A DNA stretch of 64,000 bases, from positions 248,001 through 312,000 of the forward strand of contig CAZVQW010000001.1 in assembly GCA_964629475.1 (NCBI GenBank). Reading direction: 5' to 3'. A model generated the notes under the pieces. It saw only the letters and a program-made list of their open reading frames with translations. It had not been told where the DNA came from and did not search any database. The stretch comes from SMWD01 sp964629475. Lineage in GTDB: Bacteria; Pseudomonadota; Gammaproteobacteria; Steroidobacterales; GCA-2729495. Made by a program: the position numbers and the translations under genes. This document shows positions 54,559 to 63,102 of the stretch, one piece after another (within the stretch, counting starts at the first letter, position 1; each line of letters starts with the position of its first letter).

Positions 54559-54773
54559 TTTCTAGCCAGAATTCGAGCTTTTACCTCTTCCCAGGGGGAA
54601 CCAGTCTTGGGGCTTTTGCGATGATCGTTTAAGCGTTTTTCAAGCAACTCCCGAACTTCGGGACTAATTTCTACTTGCTCTGGAACCGCGGCAATTGAAT
54701 CCCAAATATCGCCCACCAGATTGATGCGTTCTTCAACGCTTAGATCAAGCAAATCTGCTGCGGAAATAGCCAT
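54555..54773 (-). CDS. Addiction-module antitoxin (PF09720-type)
   Basis: 72 residues: ADLLDLSVEERINLVGDIWDSIAAVPEQVEISPEVRELLEKRLNDHRKSPKTGSPWEEVKARILARK. The ISPEVRELLE..L..H...P..G.PWEEV pattern is that of the unstable antitoxin family usually paired with ParE/RelE toxins. It is first in the two-gene operon, with the usual antitoxin-toxin order and 4-bp overlap. It is expected to repress its own promoter, but no operator was identified. Confidence 0.9.
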   Translation of the reverse strand: MAISAADLLDLSVEERINLVGDIWDSIAAVPEQVEISPEVRELLEKRLNDHRKSPKTGSPWEEVKARILARK

Positions 54774-54815
54774 AGGTCAAACTTAGCACGAATAGCTTGA
54801 ATCGGCCACGAAAGG

Positions 54816-54899
54816 CTTATAACGCCCATGACAGGCGCCGCTGCACGATGCCTGAAATTTGAGCGACCGGTTCCCGGTCGCTTGCTCATGCTTGTATGG
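54816..54899. other. attC-like palindrome (site E), next to an IS110-family remnant
   Basis: Opens TTATAACGCCCATGACAGGCG and contains a perfect GCGACCGG-ttc-CCGGTCGC stem. The far end is GCTTGTATGG, which departs from GTTATG. It shares TAACGCCCA with sites B and C. The IS110-like stretch begins directly beyond it. Confidence 0.5.
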
Positions 54900-55097
54900 T
54901 TGATTTCTTAGCAAAACGGGTAAAGTGAGGCCCACCTTCAGTAACGGCTGAAGGCCCAGGTGCAGTAGCTCGATGCTTGTGTGGATCCTCATTTCTGAGA
55001 GACCGATAACCAGTGAGAGCACTGCATTTCTCCTAAGTAGCAACTCGAACAGTCACCAGGGCCTCGAGCCCGTATTGCAAGGCGGAGTCAGCTTATC
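54900..55097 (+). ncRNA. Possible left end and bridge RNA region of the IS110-type element
   Basis: About 200 bp of non-coding sequence precede the transposase gene. It contains a perfect hairpin CCTTCAG-taacgg-CTGAAGG (54935-54954) and a further CTCA/TGAG stem near 55000. IS110-group elements carry a structured bridge RNA in this position. Sequence alone cannot show that it is transcribed or that it has target and donor loops. Confidence 0.3.
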
Positions 55098-55874
55098 ATG
55101 GATACCACGAATGAGATTAATGTCGGCATCGATACCAGCAAGACACAGCTGGATATCTATATCCGGCCCCTGAATGAATTCTTCAGCATCGATAACACCG
55201 CGCAGGGTGTGAAGGAAGAGATCAAACGCCTGAAAACGGTCTGCCCCACACGCATCATTATCGAGGCCACCGGGCGACTGGAGCTTCCTTTTGTCATCGC
55301 TGCAAAAAAGGCCAAGCTCCCGGTAACGGTCGCCAACCCCCCGCACATTCGACGCTTCGCCGGCGCGGTCGGGCAACTGGCCAAAACAGACAAACTCGAT
55401 GCCCGGACCATTGCCTATTTTGGTGCGGCACTCAAGCCAGAGCCTACCGAGCTGAAGCCACAAAACGTCCGCCTAATCAGCGATCTGCTCGCCCGACGCG
55501 GTCAGTTGCTGGACATGTCGACGATGGAAAAGAATCGACTGTCGATACTGCCCAAGCCACTGCACACCAGCCTGAAGCGGCATATCAAGCACCTGCAAAC
55601 TGAAGTCAAAAGAATCGAGCAACAGCTCGACAAGCTCATCGATCAGACACCCTTGTGGCAGGAAAAACGAGATCTATTAATGAGCGTCAATGGTGTCGGC
55701 AAAATCCTCACCTACACCCTGCTCAGTGATCTGCCTGAACTGGGCAAGCTTAATCGCAGAGAAATTGCTGCCCTGGCTGGTGTTGCACCTATGAACCGGG
55801 AGAGTGGCAACTACAAAGGCAAGCGTCGTATACGTGGTGGACGAGCACGAGTTCGCAAGGTCTTGTTCATGTAA
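55098..55874 (+). mobile_element. IS110-family transposase, 3'-truncated
   Basis: 258 residues. The N-terminal DEDD RuvC-like domain shows VGIDTSKTQLDIYI, IIIEATGRLELPF and KTDKLDARTIAYFGAAL. The C-terminal Transposase_20 domain shows LMSVNGVGKILTYTLLSDLPELGKLNRREIAALAGVAPMNRESG and RIRGGRARVRKVLFM, and there the reading stops. Full-length members continue with AALSA.. and a further 50-70 residues containing the catalytic Ser. The element is therefore probably inactive. It abuts attC-like site E; some IS110/IS1111 elements are known to insert at attC sites. Confidence 0.88.
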
Positions 55875-56234
55875 CAGCTTGATTCAGAGGAATCCGTTGT
55901 TCTACTGGAACAATAGACCGCTTTTATTCTCGGCTTTTGCTGTCTGTTCATATCGCTGTTTTTATGCTTAAAGTTTCATGTAGTCAACAGCTTATGATTT
56001 CCTTTGTTTTCTGAGACCGAAAACATGAGACCGAAAACAAAGGTCATCACTGTTTTCCGAACTCGCTCCCAGCACCCCGGCATACAAAATATTGCCTTCG
56101 ATTCATTCTCGGCCGGCCACCACATCGATTGATGAATCTACTGTTCGCTGATTGACTGTCAGGACTTACATCCTGCTCCGGGAATAGGATATTCTCGCGC
56201 CCTGCTCTTCGCTGATTGCCGATATAAATCCCGC
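55875..56234. other. Intergenic stretch between IS110 remnant and mfd, with a 14-bp tandem repeat
   Basis: No gene. TGAGACCGAAAACA occurs twice in immediate succession (56012-56025 and 56026-56039), and TTCGCTGATTG occurs twice (about 56144 and 56208). The right end should hold the mfd promoter; no clear -35/-10 pair with normal spacing was found. Confidence 0.55.
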
Positions 56235-59200
56235 ATGCCCTCCTCCGTTCTCGTCAACGATAGCCTGCCGCAGCCCCTTGAGGCCGGCGAACGTGTGCGC
56301 TGGGGTAAGGTCTACGGTTGCGCAAAGGCGCTGGCTATTGCCGAACTGGCAGCAACTACGGCTCAAACCAGCCGCAGCATCCTGGTCCTGACCGGCAGCA
56401 TTGCAGCTGCGGAATCACTGGCACACGAAATAGAGTTTTTTCGCGGCGACCGGGAGCCGGTCGAGCTGTTTCCCGATCTCGAAGTGTTGCCGTACGACGT
56501 GTTCAGTCCGCATCAGGATCTGATCGCCCGACGCATGAGCGCCCTGCGCCGTCTGTCCGGACCGGCGAAAGACGGTACGCTGATCATCACGGCCATCCCG
56601 GCCCTGTTGCCACATTTGCCACCCACGCAATACCTCAGAAGTCGCAGCATCTCCCTGCAGCCCGGTCAGGAACTGATTCAGGAACAATTTTGTGGACAAC
56701 TGGAAGATTCCGGATACCAGCGCGTATCACAGGTTACGCAGCATGGTGATTATGCCGTGCGCGGTTCGCTCATCGATTTTTTTCCAAGCGGACATGACAC
56801 GCCGATCCGGGTCGATTTTTTCGCTGACGAGGTCGAGACACTGCGTGAATTCGATCCCGACTCGCAGGTCTCGACCGCGCGCATCGATATTCTCGACACG
56901 CTGCCGGCACGGGAAATTCCACTGGACGAGGAATCAGTTCGGGCGTTTCGCCGGCGCTACCGACAGAAGTTCGAAGGCAACCCGGCCCGTTCGCTCATCT
57001 ACCGCGAAGTTACCGAGCGCCGGCTGCCCGCAGGTATCGAAAACTATCTGCCGCTATTCTTCGATGAGATGGCAACGTTCTGGGACTATTTGCCGGCGGA
57101 CACGCTGATCATCGCATGCGATGATATTGAAGCGAGCCTTACGGAGGCATGGGATCAGGTCTGTGAACGTCATGCGCAAACCTGTGATGATACTGAGCAA
57201 CCGGTTCTCGAACCCGGTGAATTGTATGTCGATCCGCAGCGTCACATTGAACAACTGCATGCCCGCGCGATGTTGCAGCTTGAAACACACGAGATTCCGA
57301 CCGAGGACGATGCTTTGCCGTTCGTCAATCTGGACGTCTCCGCACCGCCCGGAATGCTGATCAATCAACGCGACAAGGAATCCACCCGGGGTCTGCGCCA
57401 GTTTCTGGACAAACATACCGGGCCGATCCTGTTCGGTGCGGAATCGGCCGGGCGTCGTGAGTTATTGACCGACATTCTGCGTGAGCAGGATGCCGCAGCC
57501 CGGGCAATTGAATCGTGGCCGGCATTCCTCGACTCACAGGCAAATTCTGCCGTCACGGTTACCCCACTGGAGAAAGGCGCGATCCTGGCCGCCGGCACCA
57601 GCCGCCAGGCCATTGCGATCCTGACCGAGCAGGAATTGTTCGGCCTGAAACCGAAGCGCCGTAGCAGACGCAGGCGTATCCGCGATCCCGAGGCATTGAT
57701 CAGCGACCTGACGGATCTGCATCCCGGCGCACCCGTCGTGCATGCCGAGCACGGTGTCGGCCGGTTTGTCGGCCTGACCCATCTTGAATTCGATGACATG
57801 CCGGCCGAATTCGTCACGCTGGAATACGCCGCCGGAGACCGACTGCATGTCCCGGTCGCGTCGCTGCACCTGATATCCCGGTATACGGGGTCTGCTCCCG
57901 AGCAGGCACCGTTGCACCGGCTTGGTTCAGATCAATGGGCCAAAGCGCGACGAAAAGCTGCCGAGAAAATTCGCGATGTTGCAGCTGAACTGCTCGATCT
58001 GTATTCCAGGCGCGCGGCCCGTGCCGGGTTCAGCTATAAGCTGGACCCGGCCGATTACGAGCGTTTCGCCGCCGACTTTCCGTTCACACCCACCGATGAT
58101 CAAATCCGTGCCATCGACGAAGTCACCGCCGATCTGACGACCAGTAACCCGATGGACCGACTCGTCTGTGGTGACGTCGGCTTCGGCAAGACCGAGGTCG
58201 CGTTGCGTGCCGCATTCGTCGCCGCATCCAATAGCCGCCAGGTGGCGATACTCGTGCCGACCACACTGCTGGCGCAGCAACATTACCGGACCTTTGCGGA
58301 TCGCTTTGCCGACTGGCCGGTCAATGTCGAAGTGCTGTCGCGTTTCCAGAACCAGGCGGCCAGTAACGCAATCATCGACGGCCTGGCCGGCGGGCGTGTC
58401 GACATCGTCATCGGCACACACCGGTTGTTATCGAAAACGATCGAGTTCAAAGATCTCGGCCTTGTCATCATCGACGAGGAACATCGTTTCGGCGTACGCC
58501 ACAAGGAACGCCTGAAATCGCTGCGCACCGAAGTCGACATCCTGACACTGACGGCAACGCCGATTCCGCGCACGCTGAACATGGCGCTCGGCAGCCTGCG
58601 CGAACTGTCCCTGATTACGACACCGCCCGAGTCCCGGCTGTCGATCAAGACCTTCGTCACGCAATGGAACGAGCGCATTATCCGCGAAGCCTGTCTGCGG
58701 GAAATCAAACGCGGCGGCCAGGTTTATTTCGTACACAACCGAATTGAAGACATCGAAAAAATAGCCGCGAGCGTCGCCGAACTCGTGCCGGAATCCAGAG
58801 TCGAGTTCGCACACGGGCGCATGCGTGAGCGCGAACTCGAACGCATAATGAGCGACTTTTATCATCGACGGTTTCATATTCTCGTCTGCACGGCGATCGT
58901 TGAAAGCGGCCTCGATGTTCCGTCGGCCAACACGATCATCATTAACCGCGCCGACCGATTCGGTCTCGCCCAGCTACACCAGTTGCGCGGGCGGGTCGGC
59001 CGCTCGCATCACCAGGCTTTTGCTTACCTGCTGACACCACCACGCGAGGGCTTGACGGCAGATGCGCAGAAACGCCTCGATGCCATCGAATCTCTCGAAG
59101 ACCTGGGCGCCGGCTTCGTCCTGGCGACACATGACCTGGAGATCCGCGGTGCCGGTGAATTACTCGGCGAAGGCCAGAGTGGCCAGATCCAGGAGATTGG

Positions 59201-59732
59201 TTTTTCACTCTACAATGAGATGTTGTCTAAAACCGTACAGGCACTCAGGGACGGCGTTGAACCGGGTCTCGACATCGACCCGAATGCCGGCGCCGACGTC
59301 AATCTGCACCTGCCGGCACTGCTGCCGGACGATTACCTGCCCGATGTGCACCTGCGCCTCGTGCACTACAAGCGCATCGCGAGCGCCCGGGATGCGCATG
59401 AACTCAACCAGCTGCAGGTCGAATTGATTGATCGGTTCGGCTTGTTGCCGGAAGCGACAAAGAACCTGTTTCGCATCGCCGCTATTCGCATACGCGCCAA
59501 CCCACTCGGCATTCGCCGGCTCGAACTCAGCACATCGGGCGGTCTCGTCGAATTCACACAAACCACTACGGTTGACCCTGCCGCGCTGGTCCGGATGCTC
59601 GAATCAAAACCGTCGATGTACAAACTGGATCGTCAACAAAGACTCAGGATCAATGTGGAACTGGATGAAGCGGAGCAGCGATTTAAATTTGCGGATAAGC
59701 TCGTCGATATGTTTTCATCGCCTCCTGACTGA
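56235..59732 (+). CDS. mfd: Transcription-repair coupling factor Mfd
   Basis: Removes RNA polymerase stalled at DNA lesions and recruits UvrA. It has 1165 residues, full length. The UvrB-like N-terminal part contains FPDLEVLPYDVFSPHQDLIARRMSALRRL. The RNAP-interacting domain contains VVHAEHGVGRFVGLTHLE. The translocase has Walker A GDVGFGKTEVALRAAFVA, DEEHRFGVRHKERLK and TATPIPRTLNMAL, then RADRFGLAQLHQLRGRVGRSHHQAFAYLL. The C-terminal D7 domain (VHLRLVHYKRIASA) is present. It is the first core gene after the accessory region, followed by csiV. Confidence 0.97.
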   Translation: MPSSVLVNDSLPQPLEAGERVRWGKVYGCAKALAIAELAATTAQTSRSILVLTGSIAAAESLAHEIEFFRGDREPVELFPDLEVLPYDVFSPHQDLIARRMSALRRLSGPAKDGTLIITAIPALLPHLPPTQYLRSRSISLQPGQELIQEQFCGQLEDSGYQRVSQVTQHGDYAVRGSLIDFFPSGHDTPIRVDFFADEVETLREFDPDSQVSTARIDILDTLPAREIPLDEESVRAFRRRYRQKFEGNPARSLIYREVTERRLPAGIENYLPLFFDEMATFWDYLPADTLIIACDDIEASLTEAWDQVCERHAQTCDDTEQPVLEPGELYVDPQRHIEQLHARAMLQLETHEIPTEDDALPFVNLDVSAPPGMLINQRDKESTRGLRQFLDKHTGPILFGAESAGRRELLTDILREQDAAARAIESWPAFLDSQANSAVTVTPLEKGAILAAGTSRQAIAILTEQELFGLKPKRRSRRRRIRDPEALISDLTDLHPGAPVVHAEHGVGRFVGLTHLEFDDMPAEFVTLEYAAGDRLHVPVASLHLISRYTGSAPEQAPLHRLGSDQWAKARRKAAEKIRDVAAELLDLYSRRAARAGFSYKLDPADYERFAADFPFTPTDDQIRAIDEVTADLTTSNPMDRLVCGDVGFGKTEVALRAAFVAASNSRQVAILVPTTLLAQQHYRTFADRFADWPVNVEVLSRFQNQAASNAIIDGLAGGRVDIVIGTHRLLSKTIEFKDLGLVIIDEEHRFGVRHKERLKSLRTEVDILTLTATPIPRTLNMALGSLRELSLITTPPESRLSIKTFVTQWNERIIREACLREIKRGGQVYFVHNRIEDIEKIAASVAELVPESRVEFAHGRMRERELERIMSDFYHRRFHILVCTAIVESGLDVPSANTIIINRADRFGLAQLHQLRGRVGRSHHQAFAYLLTPPREGLTADAQKRLDAIESLEDLGAGFVLATHDLEIRGAGELLGEGQSGQIQEIGFSLYNEMLSKTVQALRDGVEPGLDIDPNAGADVNLHLPALLPDDYLPDVHLRLVHYKRIASARDAHELNQLQVELIDRFGLLPEATKNLFRIAAIRIRANPLGIRRLELSTSGGLVEFTQTTTVDPAALVRMLESKPSMYKLDRQQRLRINVELDEAEQRFKFADKLVDMFSSPPD

Positions 59733-59753
59733 TTCACTCTGCATGCAATCATC

Positions 59754-60707
59754 ATGGGAAACCGTCCTATGTCCCGATTAATGACCTGCCTGTCCCGCAC
59801 GACCTGCCGGATCGGATTATTGCTGCTTGCCGGAACCGGAATCGTGACCGCTGCCGAATTGCCGGAGGCACCCGAACGTTACGAGGTCGAACTGATCATC
59901 TTCCGGCATGTCGATCAGAGACCCAATACACCGGAAGTTCCTGCGGCAACGTCTATTTTTCGCCCGTCACCGCTCGACCTGACACTCCCTGAGTTGCCGC
60001 CGCAAACACCGGAAATGCCCGCCGCGCCTCTGGCAATACCTGGGGCGATACCTGGGGCGATACCTGGNNNNNNNNNNNNNNNNNNNNNNNNNNNNNNNNN
60101 NNNNNNNNNNNNNNNNNNNNNNNNNNNNNNNNNNNNNNNNNNNNNNNNNNNNNNNNNNNNNNNNNNNATACCTGGGGCGATACCTGGGGCGATACCTGGC
60201 GACACTCCGATTGAACTCGCACCGCCACGTCCGCCGATTAACTTTTACCTCATGGCACTGGATCCGACCTATCCCGATTTCGTCCCTTTGCGTGAAGACA
60301 GGCGGTCACTGGCCCGGGTATACGAACGTCTCGAGCAGATCGACGCCTATGAACCAATTCTGCATGTCGGCTGGGTACAACCCGCACGAGAGTCAGACAA
60401 CTCGAATCCGTACCGTTTCGAACCATCAGCCATAGACGCGACCGGTCTTGCCGGCACCATTACCCTGTACAAGGAACGATACCTCCACCTCGAAATTGAT
60501 CTGTCGCTCGAGTCGCAACAGGCCGCGGTTGAAACAGATTTTCTTCTCGGCCCGGGTGCAGCCGACGCTCCGGAGGCCTACACGCTGACTGAATCACGGC
60601 GCATCAGGGGATTGACAGAGCACTATTTCGATCACCCGAGATTCGGCATCATCGCGCGTATCCGCGATGTGAAATCGGCTGCGACCGCACGCGAAGAAAA
60701 CGGCTAG
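59754..60707 (+). CDS. CsiV-like protein with an IPGA tandem repeat and an assembly gap
   Basis: Predicted periplasmic protein of the CsiV family (PF10972 type), which occurs beside mfd in gammaproteobacteria; the P. aeruginosa neighbour is of the same family. A signal segment (CRIGLLLLAGTGIVTAA) precedes YEVELIIFRHVDQRP. The middle contains tandem IPGA units (60036-60200) interrupted by 100 N, so the true repeat number and reading frame continuity are unknown. The C-terminal part has HVGWVQPARESD, ITLYKERYLHLEIDLSLES and RIRGLTEHYFDHPRFGIIARI. A second Met at 59769 is an alternative start. Confidence 0.8.
   Translation: MGNRPMSRLMTCLSRTTCRIGLLLLAGTGIVTAAELPEAPERYEVELIIFRHVDQRPNTPEVPAATSIFRPSPLDLTLPELPPQTPEMPAAPLAIPGAIPGAIPXXXXXXXXXXXXXXXXXXXXXXXXXXXXXXXXXXIPGAIPGAIPGDTPIELAPPRPPINFYLMALDPTYPDFVPLREDRRSLARVYERLEQIDAYEPILHVGWVQPARESDNSNPYRFEPSAIDATGLAGTITLYKERYLHLEIDLSLESQQAAVETDFLLGPGAADAPEAYTLTESRRIRGLTEHYFDHPRFGIIARIRDVKSAATAREENG
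60036..60200. repeat. 12-bp tandem repeat (ATACCTGGGGCG) with a 100-N gap
   Basis: Units of ata-cct-ggg-gcg are seen two to three times on each side of N positions 60068-60167. Exactly 100 N is a standard scaffold placeholder, so the real length is unknown. The repeat encodes Ile-Pro-Gly-Ala. Confidence 0.9.
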
Positions 60708-60726
60708 CCCAACAGCATCACCTGTA

Positions 60727-61689
60727 TCAGGTGATGGCTTCCTCATTATTCGACGGCGATTTCACAACCGCCTGTCGCTGCTTCTCCACTGCCCGCCGCT
60801 CTGTATCGAGCTGGTGCTCTGCCTCTTCAAGCAAGGTCAGCGACTTTTTCGTCCACGCCGGCACCTCTGAAACCGCTCCATACGAAACGGTCGCAAATCG
60901 CGCCGCCGTCGAGCGTGGATGATGAATTGCCAGGTTCCGAACCTTTGCCGCGATGCGATTGGCGCAGGTTTCAACCTGAACCTCATCCGCTTCGCCAATC
61001 AATACCGCAAACTGATCGTTGGCAATGCGTGCGCCAAAGTCACCAGCTCGTCGCAACGTGCCGCTGATCGCATGCGCAATCTTCTGCAGCAGTGAATCGG
61101 TTGCATGTCGCCCGAATATCTCATTGTATTCAGCCAGGCAATCGACAGAAAACAGGATGATGCTAATTCGCCGCCGATCCCGACGGGCAATCGACCAATC
61201 ACGTTCCAGCACCTCGTCGAATGCAGCCCGGCTCGCCAACCCGGTTACCGGATCGGTCCGTTGCAGGCACTTGATCTGACGACGGGCGTCAACGAGTTCG
61301 CTGTGCAACTCGGCTGTATCGTGTGTCTTTTTGTCATCCGGCGATTGTGCCTCACCGACAACGCTGAACACCCAGAAACCCGGTCGCCCCGGGCGATCCT
61401 GCAACGATGACACCCTGACGTCGAGCGGCACGCTAAGCCCGTCGTGCGTATGCCACTGGTGCCGCAATGCGCTGACCGTGTCATCCGTAGCTCCCGGCAG
61501 GCCGCCTTTGGCGAGGATATCCGCGAATGGCATGCCGACAAGATCGGCTGAATCCCTGCCGGTCAGGAGCTCAACCGCGGAATTGACATAGACCACCGTC
61601 AGTCCGGACTTTCGCATCGCAACAATAATCGTCGGCATCGGGGCGCTGTCCAATGCCTGAAGAATAACCTTTTTTGTAAGGTTATTCAT
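60727..61689 (-). CDS. PAS plus degenerate GGDEF domain protein
   Basis: 320 residues. An N-terminal PAS domain (ALDSAPMPTIIVAMRKSGLTVVYVNSAVELLTGRDSADLVGMPFADIL and a PAC-like VRVSSLQDRPGRPGFWVFSVVGE) is followed by a GGDEF-type domain (RTDPVTGLASRAAFDEVLE, IILFSVDCLAEYNEIFGRHATDSLLQKIAHAI). The catalytic motif GGDEF reads ANDQF (in ARIANDQFAVLIGE), so diguanylate cyclase activity is unlikely. It may bind a nucleotide or act as a regulator. No EAL domain follows. It is convergent with csiV. Confidence 0.9.
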   Translation of the reverse strand: MNNLTKKVILQALDSAPMPTIIVAMRKSGLTVVYVNSAVELLTGRDSADLVGMPFADILAKGGLPGATDDTVSALRHQWHTHDGLSVPLDVRVSSLQDRPGRPGFWVFSVVGEAQSPDDKKTHDTAELHSELVDARRQIKCLQRTDPVTGLASRAAFDEVLERDWSIARRDRRRISIILFSVDCLAEYNEIFGRHATDSLLQKIAHAISGTLRRAGDFGARIANDQFAVLIGEADEVQVETCANRIAAKVRNLAIHHPRSTAARFATVSYGAVSEVPAWTKKSLTLLEEAEHQLDTERRAVEKQRQAVVKSPSNNEEAIT

Positions 61690-61813
61690 ATTGTTACCTT
61701 GTGTTTTTAATCATATTTCGAGACGCCGGTTTAACACCGGCACAGCACCGCAACAATCTAACTCATTGAATATAGAGAGATCCGGGTAATACGTCTGTGA
61801 TGCGAATCACTGG

Positions 61814-62551
61814 TTAGAGTGTGCGTAACAGCCTCTCGACTTGAGCCATACCGCTGTCGATGTGGCGCTGAATCTCGGCATGAATATCGTCACCGGCTTT
61901 ACCGCGGCCGGGGGCCCAATTGACGACGACCGCGCACACCGCATAAGCCAGCCCCAGTTCCCGGGCCAGCACCGCTTCGGGCATTGCCGTCATGCCGACG
62001 AGATCGCAACCATCGCGCTCCAGACGATCGATTTCTGCGGCGGTTTCGAGCCGCGGCCCCTGTGTGACTGCATAGGTGCCACCTGGCGTAAAATCGAGCT
62101 TTAGATCTGCGGCGCAGTCGATCAGGTGCCCGCGTGTAGACGCGTCGAATGGTTCGGTGAAATCGACATGCTGCAGAGCTGCGAGTTTGCCATCCCAATA
62201 GGTATGTTCCCGCCCCCACGTATAGTCAATCAACTGATCGGGAAAATACAAACGGGCCGGGGATGCATCACCGCTGATGCCGCCGACGGCGTTGAGACCA
62301 ACGATCATATCCGGCTGGTACTGCTGCAGCGACCACAGGTTCGCCCGGTAGTTGACCCGGTGCGGCGGAATCGAACCGTCCGGTCCGTGCCGGGCCAGGA
62401 ACCCGAGTGTCGATCGAAAATCATCACCGTCAACCGGGCAAATACTGCTCGATGGTTGACCGAACGGTGTCTCATCTGCCCGGCCGGTCCAGTGCAGCGT
62501 GTCGAACAATTGCCCGGAACCCGTACCGCCGATGATCGCAATCTTCTTCAT
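61814..62551 (-). CDS. S-methyl-5'-thioinosine/thioadenosine phosphorylase family protein
   Basis: Cleaves 5'-methylthio-purine nucleosides with phosphate, releasing hypoxanthine or adenine and methylthioribose-1-phosphate. It has 245 residues from MKKIAIIGGTGSGQLFDT. The phosphate-site IGGTGS, RHGPDGSIPPHRVNYRANLWSLQQ, VGGISGD and GMTAMPEAVLARELGLAYAVCAVVVNWAPG are PNP/MTAP-family signatures. Because hpt overlaps upstream by 4 bp (ATGA) and nagZ lies just beyond, the arrangement matches the methylthioinosine phosphorylase of Pseudomonas; the substrate is inferred from this context. Confidence 0.9.
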   Translation of the reverse strand: MKKIAIIGGTGSGQLFDTLHWTGRADETPFGQPSSSICPVDGDDFRSTLGFLARHGPDGSIPPHRVNYRANLWSLQQYQPDMIVGLNAVGGISGDASPARLYFPDQLIDYTWGREHTYWDGKLAALQHVDFTEPFDASTRGHLIDCAADLKLDFTPGGTYAVTQGPRLETAAEIDRLERDGCDLVGMTAMPEAVLARELGLAYAVCAVVVNWAPGRGKAGDDIHAEIQRHIDSGMAQVERLLRTL

Positions 62552-63102
62552 GATTCTTCGGTCAACGCCCAGATCTCCGGCAGGTGACGCCAACGACCAC
62601 GATAATCCATACCGCAGCCGAACACATAGCGGTCATCGACATCGAGTCCGACATAATCGGGTCGCAACGCAGTCGCCACCCGTTCGTGGCGCTTGCGGAC
62701 CAGGACCGTGCCAATGACGTTGCCGGCACCCATTTCACGGCACGCACGCGTGACATGCTCCAGCGTAACCCCTTCATCGAAAATATCATCGACGAGCAAC
62801 ACGGTACGTCCGCGCAGGTCCAGACCCGGCGCCCGCAACCACTCAGCCTCACCACCCCGCTCACCGCCACGGTAACGACTGAGCTGGCAGTAATCGAGTG
62901 CGAAATCGCCACTCAGCATAGTCGCAAGGCGTGCCGTCGGCAGCATGCCGCCGAGTAATACACCGAGCAGAACACAGTCATCGGTATCGATAACCGTCTG
63001 TAACTCGGCAGCGAGGCGCTCATACGCACACTGGACATCCGCCGCGGTCGCGACGACGACAGCCGGTGGAAACCCATCCGGCAAGGCGGGCAAACTATCC
63101 AT
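62548..63102 (-). CDS. hpt: Hypoxanthine-guanine phosphoribosyltransferase
   Basis: Converts hypoxanthine or guanine plus PRPP to IMP or GMP. It has 184 residues. The PRPP-binding motif is VLLVDDIFDEGVTLEHV; the type I PRTase fold also shows LLGVLLGGMLPTARL and DYCQLSRYRGGERGGEAEWLRAP. The C-terminus has DRYVFGCGMDYRGRWRHLPEIWALTE, typical of Hpt. It overlaps nagZ by 8 bp and the phosphorylase gene by 4 bp, so methylthioinosine breakdown and hypoxanthine reuse are coupled. Confidence 0.93.
   Translation of the reverse strand: MDSLPALPDGFPPAVVVATAADVQCAYERLAAELQTVIDTDDCVLLGVLLGGMLPTARLATMLSGDFALDYCQLSRYRGGERGGEAEWLRAPGLDLRGRTVLLVDDIFDEGVTLEHVTRACREMGAGNVIGTVLVRKRHERVATALRPDYVGLDVDDRYVFGCGMDYRGRWRHLPEIWALTEES

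Noticed and set aside
55053..55463. 136-codon minus-strand reading over the transposase
   Set aside because: Shadow of the IS110 gene with no independent evidence.
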